NCBI RefSeq assembly: GCF_020379485.1
Contig: NC_063450.1
Span: 44,854,681-44,918,680, forward strand
DNA: 64,000 nt
Direction: 5' to 3'
Source: Brassica napus
Taxonomy: Eukaryota; Streptophyta; Magnoliopsida; Brassicales; Brassicaceae
The notes beneath the pieces were generated by a model that worked only from the letters and a program-made list of their open reading frames with translations, had not been told where the DNA came from and ran no database searches. Below, piece after piece: positions 21,840-32,085 of this stretch (position 1 is its first letter; every line of letters begins with the position of its first letter). Both the position numbers and the translations under genes were made by a program.

Positions 21840-22566
21840 AAAAATCACCTTATATATTGGGTAAATAATCCGGTTAGCTTTAAAAGTACATTGGTAAACT
21901 TTAAGGTTTGGTCCGGTTTAGACGACTTATTCTGGCTGATAATGTACAACAGACGACTTAATATTTAGTCGTCTGTTTTCAGACGACAAAATATTAAGTC
22001 GTCCTAGACCCTAAAATGAACCCCTAAACTAAAATGACTAGATTAACTAACTAACCACGTTATAAAATCAAATTATACTTAAATAGTGTTTACTATACAC
22101 AGAAATGAACACGCATAAGTAATTTTAAAAATTTTCAAAAACGGTTTTAATGCTTTCCAAAATCTAACCCTAAGAACACATACAATACTACAACATATGT
22201 TGATGAAACATAAACTAAAGAATATCATGACTCACTACTTTCACTCATCTATGCTGAAAACAATTGAAATTTGTTATATCTTAATTTATACCTCCTAAGA
22301 CATATGTTAATTACATAATTCCCATTTTTCACTTATCAAAATATTTTTTACAAAAATTTTAAATTATGTTTAAGACTAACTGTCCAGACGACTTTCAGTT
22401 AAGTCGTCTGGACGACTTATTTTCAAGTCGTCTAAACAGACGACTTGCGAGGGGTAGAAACGTAAAAAAAATTCCGTTTTTTTGTTTGGTCACAAGGGGA
22501 TAGTTGTAATTTCAATAGCCTTTTAGGTTACTTTTGCCTTTGACCCAAGTTGGGGTATTGTTTTGG
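21840..22566. other. Subterminal non-coding DNA of the MULE
   Basis: AT-rich sequence without genes. It contains two palindrome clusters (about 21910-22010 and 22384-22445), leading into the right terminal repeat. Confidence 0.7.
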
Positions 22567-22606
22567 GTTTGACTCCAAGTTTTGAGTCACACTTGGCAAT
22601 TCTCCC
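22567..22606 (-). repeat. Right terminal inverted repeat of the MULE
   Basis: Reverse complement of the left terminus over the 24-bp core, with looser matching in the outermost 15 bases. It is followed directly by the 9-bp target duplication. Confidence 0.92.
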
Positions 22607-23196
22607 TTATAAAAATGAGGAAACATTATATGTTATATATTTTTTTTAAAAACGACTTTAAAATACAAAAATGAGGACACCTTATATGTTATATTTTTCT
22701 TATATGTTAGATCTTTTCGTATATGTTATATTTTGAATTTTTTAAAACGACTTTAAATTACAAAAAGGTAAGTTTTCCTTAAGTATACGACTAAAAACAT
22801 TAAAATGACATGTATCAATTCAATGGTTGATTTGAAAGCTTTCAAAACCATATGGAAGATAAAAGTCGAAATAATTCAACTGTGAAAACAATACTGTTCA
22901 CTTTTTTCAAGAATGTGTTCGATGGAAAAATAAAGTTTTTATGTTATAATTTGTTTAATGTCCAATCCGATCAACCCATGATGTATTAATTATAGTTTTG
23001 TCCCATTATTTTTAATAAAAATTGATCTGATCCATCGGAAAGAAATTATATAATAACAATAAAAAATATTTTATATATATAAATAAAATGATCAAATATA
23101 TAAAAGAAACTATCGAAATATATACAAATAAATTCATCCTGCGCAAGGCGCAAGTCTTATTCTAGTATATAGTTAAAGGATGATTCAATTTACCAT

Positions 23197-23398
23197 TCCT
23201 TTATATTAAAAGAGAAGCATTTGTCTTAAATGCATTCACATTACCTTTGACACGTGGCGGCCTCACAAAGCTTTTAGAATAAGACGCTGACGTGGCGACG
23301 TTAGAAAGCTTCTCAAAAAGTTTATTGTGGTTTAAAGACAAAGTTTCCTTATAAATGTTTACTAATGGGACAGAAACTTTGGGACAAATAAATTACGA
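23197..23398 (+). mobile_element. Helitron 5'-end-like fragment
   Basis: TCCTTTATATTAAAAGAGAA then GCATTTG is closely similar to the start of the Helitron at 10737. It is followed by ACACGTGGCGG-type sequence usual in these elements. The preceding base is T, not the expected A. No nearby matching 3' end exists, but a Helitron 3' terminus lies at 33137-33161. Confidence 0.5.
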
Positions 23399-24080
23399 CT
23401 TATTCTTGGGTTCACCCCTTAGGGTGAACCTCTAGGTTCACCAATCAATAGGATTGTGTTATTTCATATTCTATATCTTTTAAAAAAGGAAACAAAATAT
23501 TGTCAAATTATATTATCTTTTTAAAATTAAAAGGTAAAAAGAAATAAATAAAAAATAATAGTAATTACAAAAAAAATATTTTTAATGTCGTCAGCAAAAC
23601 ATTAAAACCCTAAATCCTAATCCCTAAACCCTAAATCTTAAACCCTAAACTCTTGGGTAAACCCTAAACTCTATGATAAATCTTAAACTATAGGATAAAT
23701 CTTAAACTCTAAATCAAAATCACTAAACACTAAAACATTCAAGGGTTTAGGGTTTAGGATTTAGGGTTTAGAGTTTTAGGGTTTAGTGTTTTTATTTAGA
23801 GTTTAGGATTTATCCAAGGGTTTAGGGTTTACCCAAGGGTTTAGAGTTTACCTACGGGTTTAGGGTTTACCCAAGGGTTTAGGGGTTAGGATTTAGGGTT
23901 TAATGTTTTGCTAACGACCTTAAAAAAAAAATTTTAATTCTTTTTTTAGTAGTTGCTATTTTTTTTATTTTTTTTATTTTAAAAACATAATATAACCTGA
24001 TAATATTTTGTTTCTTTTTAAAAAAGATATCGAATTTGAATTAATGAAATCCTATTGGCTGGTGAACCCAAAAATAACTC
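23399..24080. mobile_element. Foldback MITE of telomere-like repeats with 11-bp TSD
   Basis: ATAAATTACGA flanks it directly at 23388-23398 and 24081-24091. The termini share TTGGGTTCACC, and the arms (about 330 bp each) are reverse complements. The left arm is rich in AAACCCTAAA words and the right arm in TTTAGGGTTT words, the plant telomere motif. A 9-11 bp duplication points to a Mutator-type mobiliser. The left end carries an extra GGTTCACC-bracketed segment. There is no coding capacity. Confidence 0.85.
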
Positions 24081-24709
24081 ATAAATTACGAGACATTCAT
24101 ATCGGCTGCATGAGTTGATGAGTTTCGAAGGAGAGCAGCTAAAATTTGACTTTTATTGTCTACTAATACGAATAATTAGGCCTGGGCAACCGGGGTCCCA
24201 TTCGGGTTTCGGTTAAGTCCATTCGGGTTTCGGGTTTTTGTATACCAAGAAAACAGCTCCATTCGGATTATTAAAATGTTCGGTTCGGGATCGGTTCGGG
24301 GTGTTGCGGGTTCGGTTCGGGGTGAGTAAGCTAGCAAGAAACCGGTGAAACCCGGTATACTTTCGGGTTCGGTTTTAAATCGTACTATCGGTTCTTCGGT
24401 CCTCAATTTATACTAATTTGTAACCAATTTAAAACAAAACATAACATTTGAAAGAAGGATTCATACCATTAAACAGAAGATCAACTTGAATGAAACAAAA
24501 GTCACCAATATTATTGATATGAAGAAAACCAAACAAATAACACTTTGATTCTCGTAAACAAAAGGAAGCAGATAACTCATTCTCGTAAACAAAAGGAAGC
24601 AGAAAAAGTGATAAAGAAAACCAAACGCTCAAGATATGAGAGACATTATGAATAGAAAAAAAATTCTTAAAACTTGAAAGTGCAAACTCCAACCTGCACG
24701 CTCCAACCA

Positions 24710-27162
24710 TCAATCATCAAGACTTTGCGCTTCAAACTCTGCAACACAAACCAAATGAGACGAAGTTAAACATTCATTACAGTACATGATAAAATAACCT
24801 AAAGTGAAAAGGAACACAAACCTTTCTCAAGCAGGTCAAGCAGTTCCACATCAGCAAGCATCTGTTCGTTTGTAGGGACTTGTTCAGCTGCCTTGATATC
24901 AGCGTGCATCCACTGCTCAGAACACATGAGCACTTCAATCATATAATGAGTTAAGCAGCTCCGATAAGGCTCCAAGATCCTGCCACTTGTGCTAAAAGCA
25001 CTTTCTGAAGCAACAGAGGAAACCTGCATGGCGAGTAGATCTCGAGCCATCTCTGCAAGAACAGGATACTTCAGCTTGTGGACCTTCCACCACGAAAGAA
25101 TGTCGAACTCAACACCAAGCAACAGCTTTGGAGTTTCAACTGGATCCTTCAAGTACACCTCTAGCTCATCTCTTGTATCATCTCCCTTCTCAGCAACCAG
25201 CTCCTTGTACACACAATCCATCCTCTCATACCCATAATCTTCAACCACGAGCTCCATTCTATCCACGCCTTGTTCTTGAGAATCTTGACTAGGCAGAGAA
25301 GTCTCAGCTTGACTCGACTGAGAAGACTGTCCAGTAGACCCTCTGAAACGGTTGTTATACTCCCGGAACATGGACTTGAGAAGATCACCAACAGAGTCTA
25401 GCATTTCTTTAGACTCCAAGCTGTTCTTCCCATAGAGTTTCTCAAAGAAAAGTTTGGCAAACTGCATCTTCTTCCTAGGATCAAACACAGTCGCCAATAT
25501 CAGCATCCTGTTGACACTCTTCATGCCATCCCAGTACTTCAGAAACTTCTGAAGCATATCAGTTGCTTTCACCTTCAGCTCAGGATCAAAACTGTTAGCT
25601 AGTGCAGTCAGGTTCCTCTCAATCGTCACAATCTCACCATAGCACTTGTAGGAGTTCACCTTTGATGACGAAGAGATCACCAAGGTGCTGTTGTAGAAGA
25701 TGACCAGAAATCTCTTCAGCTTGTCAACAGCACTCCAGTCTCCATAACCAGGTGGTCCACACCTCTTAACACCATTTTCCGTATCCAGGAAATAGTCATT
25801 ATATAGCCGGTCTTCTGCTTCCATCTTTTCAAACGCTACACGGAACTGAAGAGCCCTAGACAGCATAAGAAATGTAGAATTCCACCTAGTCTTTACATCT
25901 AGAGGCAAGCTACCACGACTCATTCTCCCACTAGTAACTCTAAGGTCAAATGCATTCAGCCTAGGTGTAGAAGACCGCACATACTGGATAGCATTCCTAA
26001 TCGCTAAGACATTATCCCCCACCTCAGCCAAACCATCCTTAGCAATCAAGTTGATTATATGAGCAGAGCACCTCATGTGCAAGAAATTACCATCTAAAAC
26101 GAATGCATCAGGGGCAACCTCACTAAAATCCCTATGGAATTTTCTAATGGCATAAGTATTAGCAGTCGCATTATCTACCGTGATGCAGAATACCTTCTCA
26201 ATCCCCCAGTCAGCTAAACATTCCAAGAGGACAGTAGCTATGGTCTGACCTTTGTGGTCCATCACGTACTTGAAGCCAATAATGAGCTTCTTCAGCTGCC
26301 ATGAAGCGTCAATGAAGTGGGCAGTTATCACCATGTAACTAGCACCTGTTAACCATGGAACAAGAAAACATGTTAGAATAAGCGTTTGAAATGTACAGAA
26401 AATTAAACAAGTAGAGTAGCATTACCTGTGACTTGAGAAACCCAAATGTCAGTTGTTAATGACACTCTTTGTTTGGTTGTGCGAAGCAGGTTCTTCAAAG
26501 CTGCCTTCTTTTGCACGAACATCTCAACAATGTCTCGAGTCGCAGTCCTCCTAGAGTGTGGCTTGTAAAGGTTAACCTTGCAAGAGAAAAGTTGGAAAAG
26601 TTAGACTTATATTAAGTTACACTTATATTAGAGAAGCTTAAAAGGGTAAGAGGTTCTACGGTTATACCTTTCTGCAGAAATGTTTCCAAGCCGTACTTTC
26701 AACAAAAGAAAGAGGCAATTCGGCTAAGACAATCAGCTTGTTAGAGGCTTCTCTAAAAACCGGCTCTGGGACCTTTGATGACTTCAGATTGCCTTCTGTA
26801 TTAATCAGAGTCTGATTCTTTCCTTGGCTGGTTAACCATGTTTGGTATTCTTTGCAGATGGTCAAATGCTTCTGGAGGTTTGATGTTCCTGATTTGGTAG
26901 CACAAGAGAATACCTTCTGACAATAGTGACAAATGCACTTGTCACGAGTGTCCTTGGTTCGGGTGTAATGGCTCCACACACCAGACCTTGGCACAACAGC
27001 TTTCTTCACCTTCACCGACTGAGCAGATACTCCAGTTGTTGCATTTGCATCAATGGACTTCCCTCGACTTTGAGTACTTTGGTGCTCTTGTCCATCGTAA
27101 GTCACTTGAACATCAGTTGTCTCATCACCAGTCTGTCTTTGTCTCGATGATGAGGAAACCAT
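24710..27162 (-). CDS. hAT transposase (BED zinc finger, hAT dimerisation domain)
   Basis: Four coding exons join in phase: 27162-26668, 26576-26426, 26345-24822 and 24738-24710, giving 732 residues with no internal stop. The start ATG follows a TCTTGCAG acceptor, so an upstream leader intron is likely. A BED finger lies at about residues 60-105 (CHYC then HLTIC). The catalytic core shows LTTDIW and VDNATAN motifs. The C-terminal dimerisation block has VSSVASESAFSTSGRIL near residues 650-700. The tiny last exon gives the ending EFEAQSLDD, a family-like terminus, instead of a read-through end. It resembles the RICESLEEPER/DAYSLEEPER-type group. Its role is to mobilise the surrounding element and any shorter relatives with TAGGCCTGGGCAA ends. 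Confidence 0.93.
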
Positions 27163-27180
27163 CTGCAAGATAAGAAGAAA

Positions 27181-28147
27181 AAAATTTACATTTTAGTTAC
27201 ATCAAACGAGTGTTGTATATAGAAAAACATAAAGACAAATAGTCCCATCAAGCGAGTGTTGTATCAACTAAACTAATAGTCAAGCTCTCTAGTAAAACAT
27301 AAACAAATCAAACCCGCATGAAGAGAAATTATCTAAGACAATATAAGATTGAAACAATGTTGACTAACTATCACGGATCAATCATCAAGTTACTTGATTC
27401 AAGAAACTTCAGATATGATATAATCTACACAATACAATACATGCATCTTAAATATTATATAACACTCAAAGCCATCAAGAGACAAGAGCATCGACAGTAC
27501 TAAGGATAGAGAAGAATCGAGACTACTAAAATGAAGAGACAAGCATCGAGAATCCTAAGAATACAGAAGAATCAAGACTATTCATAACAAAAAAGCATTG
27601 ACACTACTGTAAAATTAAAATCCGAAAGTTAAAAAAAATGAAGAGACAAGCATCGAGATTACTCAAAATAAGTCTGAGTACCTTTGATTGATTACTTGCG
27701 CTTTGATATGGAGAAGACTAGGTCGAAGATACATATATATGGATCTTTCGATTAGGGTTTCGGTTTCAAATCGACGAAGAGATTCAGTGAGATATGAGAA
27801 TATGTGATGATTGAAAAAATTTCGGAGTAAGGAAACGAATTGGTGAGAATATTTAGGGAGATCAAAGCTTTAGGAAGGTTACGGAGATTCCGGGTGGTGA
27901 GAATCTGTGAGAGAGATCGAAATGAACTGAGTATCGAAAAGGGGAAAGAGGGCTTAGGGTTTCGTAAGCTCGGGTCTCGGGTGTAACCAATCGGATTTTC
28001 GGTTTATAACCAACCCGAACCGACACCCGATATACCAAATAACCAGCCCCGATCGGTTTTTGCACAGGATTTGAACCCGACCCGAACCGGTTTTATCGGA
28101 CCGGGTCCGGTTCGGGTTTTCGGGTTCGGGCTTTTTGCCCAGGCCTA
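27181..28147. other. 5' leader and subterminal region of the hAT element
   Basis: Upstream of the first coding exon lie a probable leader intron, short duplicated words (AAGAGACAAGCATCGAGA-type, about 27530-27660) and the CGG-rich subterminal cluster. No other gene is visible. Confidence 0.6.
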
Positions 28148-28480
28148 CGAATAATAATGAAACTAAGACTCCTAAAACAGATAGGAAGAGGATTGGCTGT
28201 TAAGCAATACGTTTATGAGTTTCTACGACTTCTAAACCATTGCTAAGAAATCGTAAACCAGACACGAAAAGGATGGGTTGTTAAGCAAGAAGTTGATGAT
28301 TTAGTGTATATCACGGCTCAGAAGCGTAGAATATTGTAAGCCTCTCGGCTCTAACGTGTACGTTGAATACCATAAATTTAACAAACCATCACAACTCACT
28401 TTATAGCACACACCAACTAAAAAAACTCCAACAGTAGAGAACACACAAAAACCCTAGAAGTTTTAAGATAATTGTCATCC

Positions 28481-28977
28481 ATGGTTGCAGGAAGTGAGAG
28501 TTTTGACCGGACGGTGGAAGATACGACAACGAATTGTCTGATGTTGTTGTCGAGAGTTGGGGAATGCGGCGGAGGAGACGCAGAGAGTCGTGTTTTCAGA
28601 TGCAAGACTTGTATGAAAGAGTTCTCATCGTTCCAAGCTCTGGGAGTTCATCGCGTAAGCCACAGGAAACCCGTTAGCAATAGCAGCGGCGAAGAACAGT
28701 CGTGAATCGTCATGAAGAAGAAGACCAAGAAGACGGGGTGGCATCATCGTTGTTCGATATGTGGCCTGGAGTTTGAGATGGGACAGGCTCTTGGGGGTCA
28801 CATGAGGAAGCACTGGAATAAGGAAGACTCTGGCGGCGCGTTGGTTACACGCTCTTTTTTCCCGGAGGCGGCGATGGCTAGAAATTTGGAGGAAAGGAGT
28901 AAAGGGTTTTGGAACTAGGATCGGATTCGATAGAGGGTATCAATTTGAAGTTAGAGTTGGGAAGAACGATGTACTGA
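28481..28977 (+). pseudogene. C2H2 zinc-finger (ZAT/C1-2i type) pseudogene
   Basis: An intronless frame starts [14 protein letters not shown] and encodes a first finger ([21 protein letters not shown]) with QALGVH in place of the plant-specific QALGGH. An in-frame TGA at 28703-28705 interrupts it. The same frame continues into a second finger with a normal QALGGH (CSICGLEF...HMRKH). Near 28910 the frame shifts by one. The shifted frame ends INLKLELGRTMY, where LKLEL fits the EAR repressor motif expected at the C-terminus of ZAT proteins. One nonsense and one frameshift change therefore separate it from a complete ZAT-like repressor. No such gene lies here in the Arabidopsis order I recall. 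Confidence 0.82.
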
Positions 28978-30093
28978 TTTTTCTTTCATCTTTTCGTAGA
29001 AGTTTTATAGACTAGCCAAAATCTTGATATACTCTTTTACCTGACCCATCAACCTGAATATATTTTGATTTTACTATCCAAGATTTCTTTTCTTGGTAAG
29101 CTATCATTTTTTTTTTGGTTTTACACACTACAGGAAATAAGGGTAGGACTAGCGGACGAAAAACGCTATGAGTCATGTATAATAGCGCTTCTTTGTCCGC
29201 TCTGACATCGTCCGTTATAATAGGTCCAACACTTTTGATAGCGGATCTGTCGTATGTTATAGTTAAATAAACAACAATAGCATTAATTCCTATGCAATTG
29301 TTAATATTTATAATAATGAATTGATTTTGTTTTTTAAATGTAATATTTAATCCAAATTTTTGTAGTAAAAGCAATTAATCATATTATAAAAACAAAAAAA
29401 ATTAAATGATTAAAACAATAATTAAAAATTTAATCAACCAAATATAATTAAATAGAGAATTAATTAAATTTAAAGGTTAAATTATTCATTAATTAAAATT
29501 TGTTTACAAACAAAATCAGTTTATACATCAAACCAAAAAAAATAAACCAAAACCTAATTAACCAAACCTAAATAAACCAAAAATTTAATAACCAAAAAAA
29601 TTTAAACAAAACCTAATAAACCAAAACCTACATCTCTACTTCTCTTTCTTCTCTTCTTCTTTTCTTGTTCGGGTTCACCTACACCACAACCGCCACCGCC
29701 GCCGCCGCCGCCAGCTTTCTCTGCCACCTCTGCCATCTCCGACTAGCTTTCTTCCATGGCTTGAGATGTCACAGCTAAATTTTGTACCACTCTTTCTCGA
29801 AAGTTAAGCATTAGCATTAGTCAAGGTCTGAAGAAGCTCGACTTGGGACTTGGCAGCCTGTTCAGATTACCTGACAGAAAATATCAAAACAAAAGAAGAC
29901 CATACGCATCAGATTGCAATGAAAGCTAGGAGCAAAGCAAGAAACTCACATAGCTTTTCTTAATCAAAGTTGAAATCTTTTTCCAAATCCAAAAACACAT
30001 CCTAATCACTCGTATAAATTATTAAACTTCGGAGACAAAACATTCAAACCAACTCTGCTCACGACCCACTTCATGTACCAAAATCAAAACAAA

Positions 30094-30097
<4 letters not shown>

Positions 30098-30161
<64 letters not shown>
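30098..30161. repeat. (GA)n microsatellite
   Basis: About 32 uninterrupted AG dinucleotides inside the CACTA relic. Open frames across it are repeat artefacts. Confidence 0.98.
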
Positions 30162-30166
<5 letters not shown>

Positions 30167-31193
30167 AACGGAGAGGTCCATGGCAAAGAGAGGATGAGAC
30201 TTCCCCCTCTACTTATGAAGGACAGCCGTCTTCCGCCTTGCCACCGGCGCTGCTCCGCCATCTCTGTTTGTCACTCGCCATCTCTGTTTTTGGATCGAAT
30301 CTGACTCGAGTCAAACGTTGTCAACGAAGCTTTCGTCATGGCCGATTGAGAAAGATAGAGATAGAGAGAGAGGTTTGTATCCAGACAGGTTGAATCGTAA
30401 GAGGCTGAAGACTTTGTGATTTTAGGTTTAACGATTCAAAGGATAGATGGAGAAGACTGAATCGTGAGAGAGAGAGATGGAGTAGATTGATCTTAGGGCA
30501 CATGATCAAAAATAATCAATGGCCACAAATTGTAATCCTGGTTTTTGATAGATTGACCAATAAGGAGAAAGTGAGAGGATTGACTAAGATTGATTTGTAA
30601 CCATTGGATTAAAAACAATCAAAAGGTCAAAAATTAACCAATCCAAAACTATTTTTTAATAATTTTTTTAAAAATTATTGTTTAACTAAATTTATTTATA
30701 TAAAATTAAATTAGATTCTTATTATTGTTATATTTATTTTGTATTTAAAATTTAGAGTTTAAAAATATGAGTTTAGAGTATATGTAATATGATTTACGGT
30801 ATATGATTTGTGCTATGGTATACATTTAGAGTTTAGGGTTAGAGTATTAGAATTGAGATTTGAATTAAAATTAAAAAATTTAAACTAATAAAAATTTATA
30901 ATTTGAAGACTTTTAGTTAGAGTTTAGGGGATGTGATTAATTTAGGGTATGGTATATAAAAGTGTATAGTTGATTTGGGGTATGATATATATAATGAGAA
31001 TTTACGTTTGGCATTTAGTAGATTTAGAGTTTGTATAATTTTAGTTTTGAAATATACATAGATTTAAAGTTTAAGTTTGAATTTTGGCTTTAAAATCTGG
31101 AAAAAAAATTATTTAGAGATTTTATTTAGTATTTAGAATATCATCTAAGTTTGAATCTTAGGGTTTAGAGTATTAGATTTAGGGTATTAGATT

Positions 31194-31419
31194 GATTCGG
31201 GTTGCATTAGTATATTTATATCGAACTTTATTTTTATATAAAGTTTAAAAGTTTAAAATTTAGATCTTAGGATTATGTTTAGGGTTTAGGGGTTAGAGTA
31301 TATATGGATTCGGGTTGCATTACTATATTTATATCGAACTTTATTTTTATATAAAGTTTAAAAGTTTAAAACTTAGATTTTAGGATTATGTTTAGGGTTT
31401 AGGGGTTAGAGTATATTTA
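31194..31419. repeat. Tandem duplication, 113-bp unit
   Basis: GATTCGGGTTGCATTA begins at 31194 and again at 31307. The following ~110 bases are nearly identical, ending GGGGTTAGAGTATAT. It lies in the degenerate telomere-like part of the CACTA relic. Confidence 0.85.
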
Positions 31420-31476
31420 GGGATTAGGGGTTAAAAATAAGTCTAGCAAGTCATTTTGTTAAAATTATATATCCCT

Positions 31477-31516
<40 letters not shown>

Positions 31517-32085
31517 TTTAAGAATTTTAGTTAGAGTATAGGGGATGTGATTAATTTAGGGTATGATATATATAAGTATATAATTTAGGGTTTGAGGCTT
31601 AGATTAATGTTTGAAATTAAAATTTTAAAAGGTTAAAACTTGAATATATTTAAACTTAAGATTTATACTTAGAATAAGAAAATGCTTGAGTTTTAGGGTT
31701 GTGTTTTAAGTTTAGGGTCTAAGATTTTGGGTTTAGCTTGGGTTTAGGTTTTTTTGGAGGGTTGAGAAACGAAATGGAATGAGAGGGAAGTGAAAAACGA
31801 GGATGAGAGGGAAAATGAAAAAGATTAGACACTTGTTTTTTCACTAAGTATCTGGTGGAAAAATGAATTATGTGTTGTGTCTATTTACAATAGCGCTGAA
31901 TTTTTGATCTGCAATGGTAAAGCGTTTACACTTTGCAAATTAACGCGGCTAAATTTTTTTATTTTCCCGCAATAACAAACATAGCGTTTAAATTTTATAA
32001 ACACTATTAGAAAAGTCAGTATTGGTATACAATAGCACAATTGTTAAAAACTCTATACTACGATGCTATTAATACCCACATTGTG

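Larger units (their letters stand above)
13612..22450. repeat. Interspersed palindromic repeat family of the MULE
   Basis: The unit is an imperfect palindrome of about 22-26 bp built from (A/G)GACGACTTA, a few A/T bases, and TAAGTCGTC(C/T). Several dozen copies occur in clusters at about 13612-14460, 16965-17490, 18335-18440, 19030-19235, 20015-20275, 21180-21300, 21910-22010 and 22384-22445. Every cluster lies in an intron, untranslated leader or intergenic stretch of the element. I find none in the MURA or protease exons. Orientation is irrelevant because the unit is self-complementary. Spacing is irregular and there are no unique spacers of constant length, so this is not a CRISPR array. 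Confidence 0.9.
13089..22606 (+). mobile_element. Mutator-like element carrying MURA and an Ulp1-type protease gene
   Basis: The 9-bp TTATAAAAA directly repeats at 13080-13088 and 22607-22615. The ends start GGG and share a 24-bp identical stretch within a ~40-bp terminal inverted repeat (13089-13128 and 22567-22606). The element is 9518 bp and interrupts a Helitron repeat unit. It carries a plus-strand MURA transposase gene and, tail to tail, a minus-strand DUF1985/Ulp1 protease gene. Their reading frames are uninterrupted after splicing. This gene pair is known from the Kaonashi-type MULEs of Arabidopsis and other plants. Between and within the genes, non-coding DNA is packed with GACGACTTA/TAAGTCGTC palindromes. 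The perfect target duplication suggests a fairly recent insertion. Confidence 0.95.
10737..23165 (+). mobile_element. Helitron, interrupted by a 9.5-kb Mutator-like element
   Basis: The 5' end reads A|TCCCCTATATATTAATTGAG then AAGCATTTG, typical of Brassicaceae Helitrons. The 3' end has a TGCGC-AAG-GCGCA hairpin (23140-23152) followed ten bases later by CTAG|T (23162-23165). Insertion lies between A and T without target duplication, as expected. Removing the nested MULE (13089-22606 plus one 9-bp target copy) leaves about 2.9 kb. Most of that is a ~0.62-kb tandem repeat. No RepHel helicase is present, so the element is non-autonomous. Confidence 0.82.
24177..28147 (-). mobile_element. hAT transposon with an intact transposase gene
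   Basis: The ends TAGGCCTGGGCAA and TTGCCCAGGCCTA are perfect inverted repeats. CGAATAAT flanks them directly (24169-24176 and 28148-28155). Both subterminal regions (about 24190-24400 and 27960-28140) are packed with CGGGTTCGG/CCGAACCCG words, the usual transposase-binding clusters of hAT elements. The element is 3971 bp and has the structure of an autonomous copy. Confidence 0.95.
29126..32085. mobile_element. Decayed CACTA (En/Spm-like) element
   Basis: It starts CACTACAGGAAATAAGGG with ACA before it. The proposed right end (ACCCACATTGTG at 32074-32085) is followed by ACA, but matches the left terminus poorly. Both subterminal regions share AATAGCGCT, with related GCG-containing words. 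On the minus strand near 29930-29630 are remnants resembling the C-terminus of a TnpA-like protein (SQVELLQTLTNAN, later a Gly-rich tract) with frame breaks. The interior holds a GA microsatellite and degenerate TTTAGGGTTT sequence. The left end is firm. The right end is tentative. Confidence 0.6.

Noticed and set aside
13612..22450. CRISPR-like array of palindromic repeats
   Set aside because: Spacing is irregular, spacers are not unique or of constant length, and the setting is a plant transposon with spliced genes.
23580..23920. True interstitial telomere
   Set aside because: The TTTAGGG units are degenerate, form an inverted repeat and lie inside an element with target duplications.
24799..24820. 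Read-through C-terminus GLCSFSL for the hAT transposase
   Set aside because: A GT donor at 24821 and an acceptor before 24738 give a family-like ending (EFEAQSLDD), so the read-through tail is intronic.
30022..30393. Open frames across the (GA)n tract on both strands
   Set aside because: Dinucleotide repeats give long frames by chance; the encoded Arg-Glu and Ser-Leu runs have no other support.
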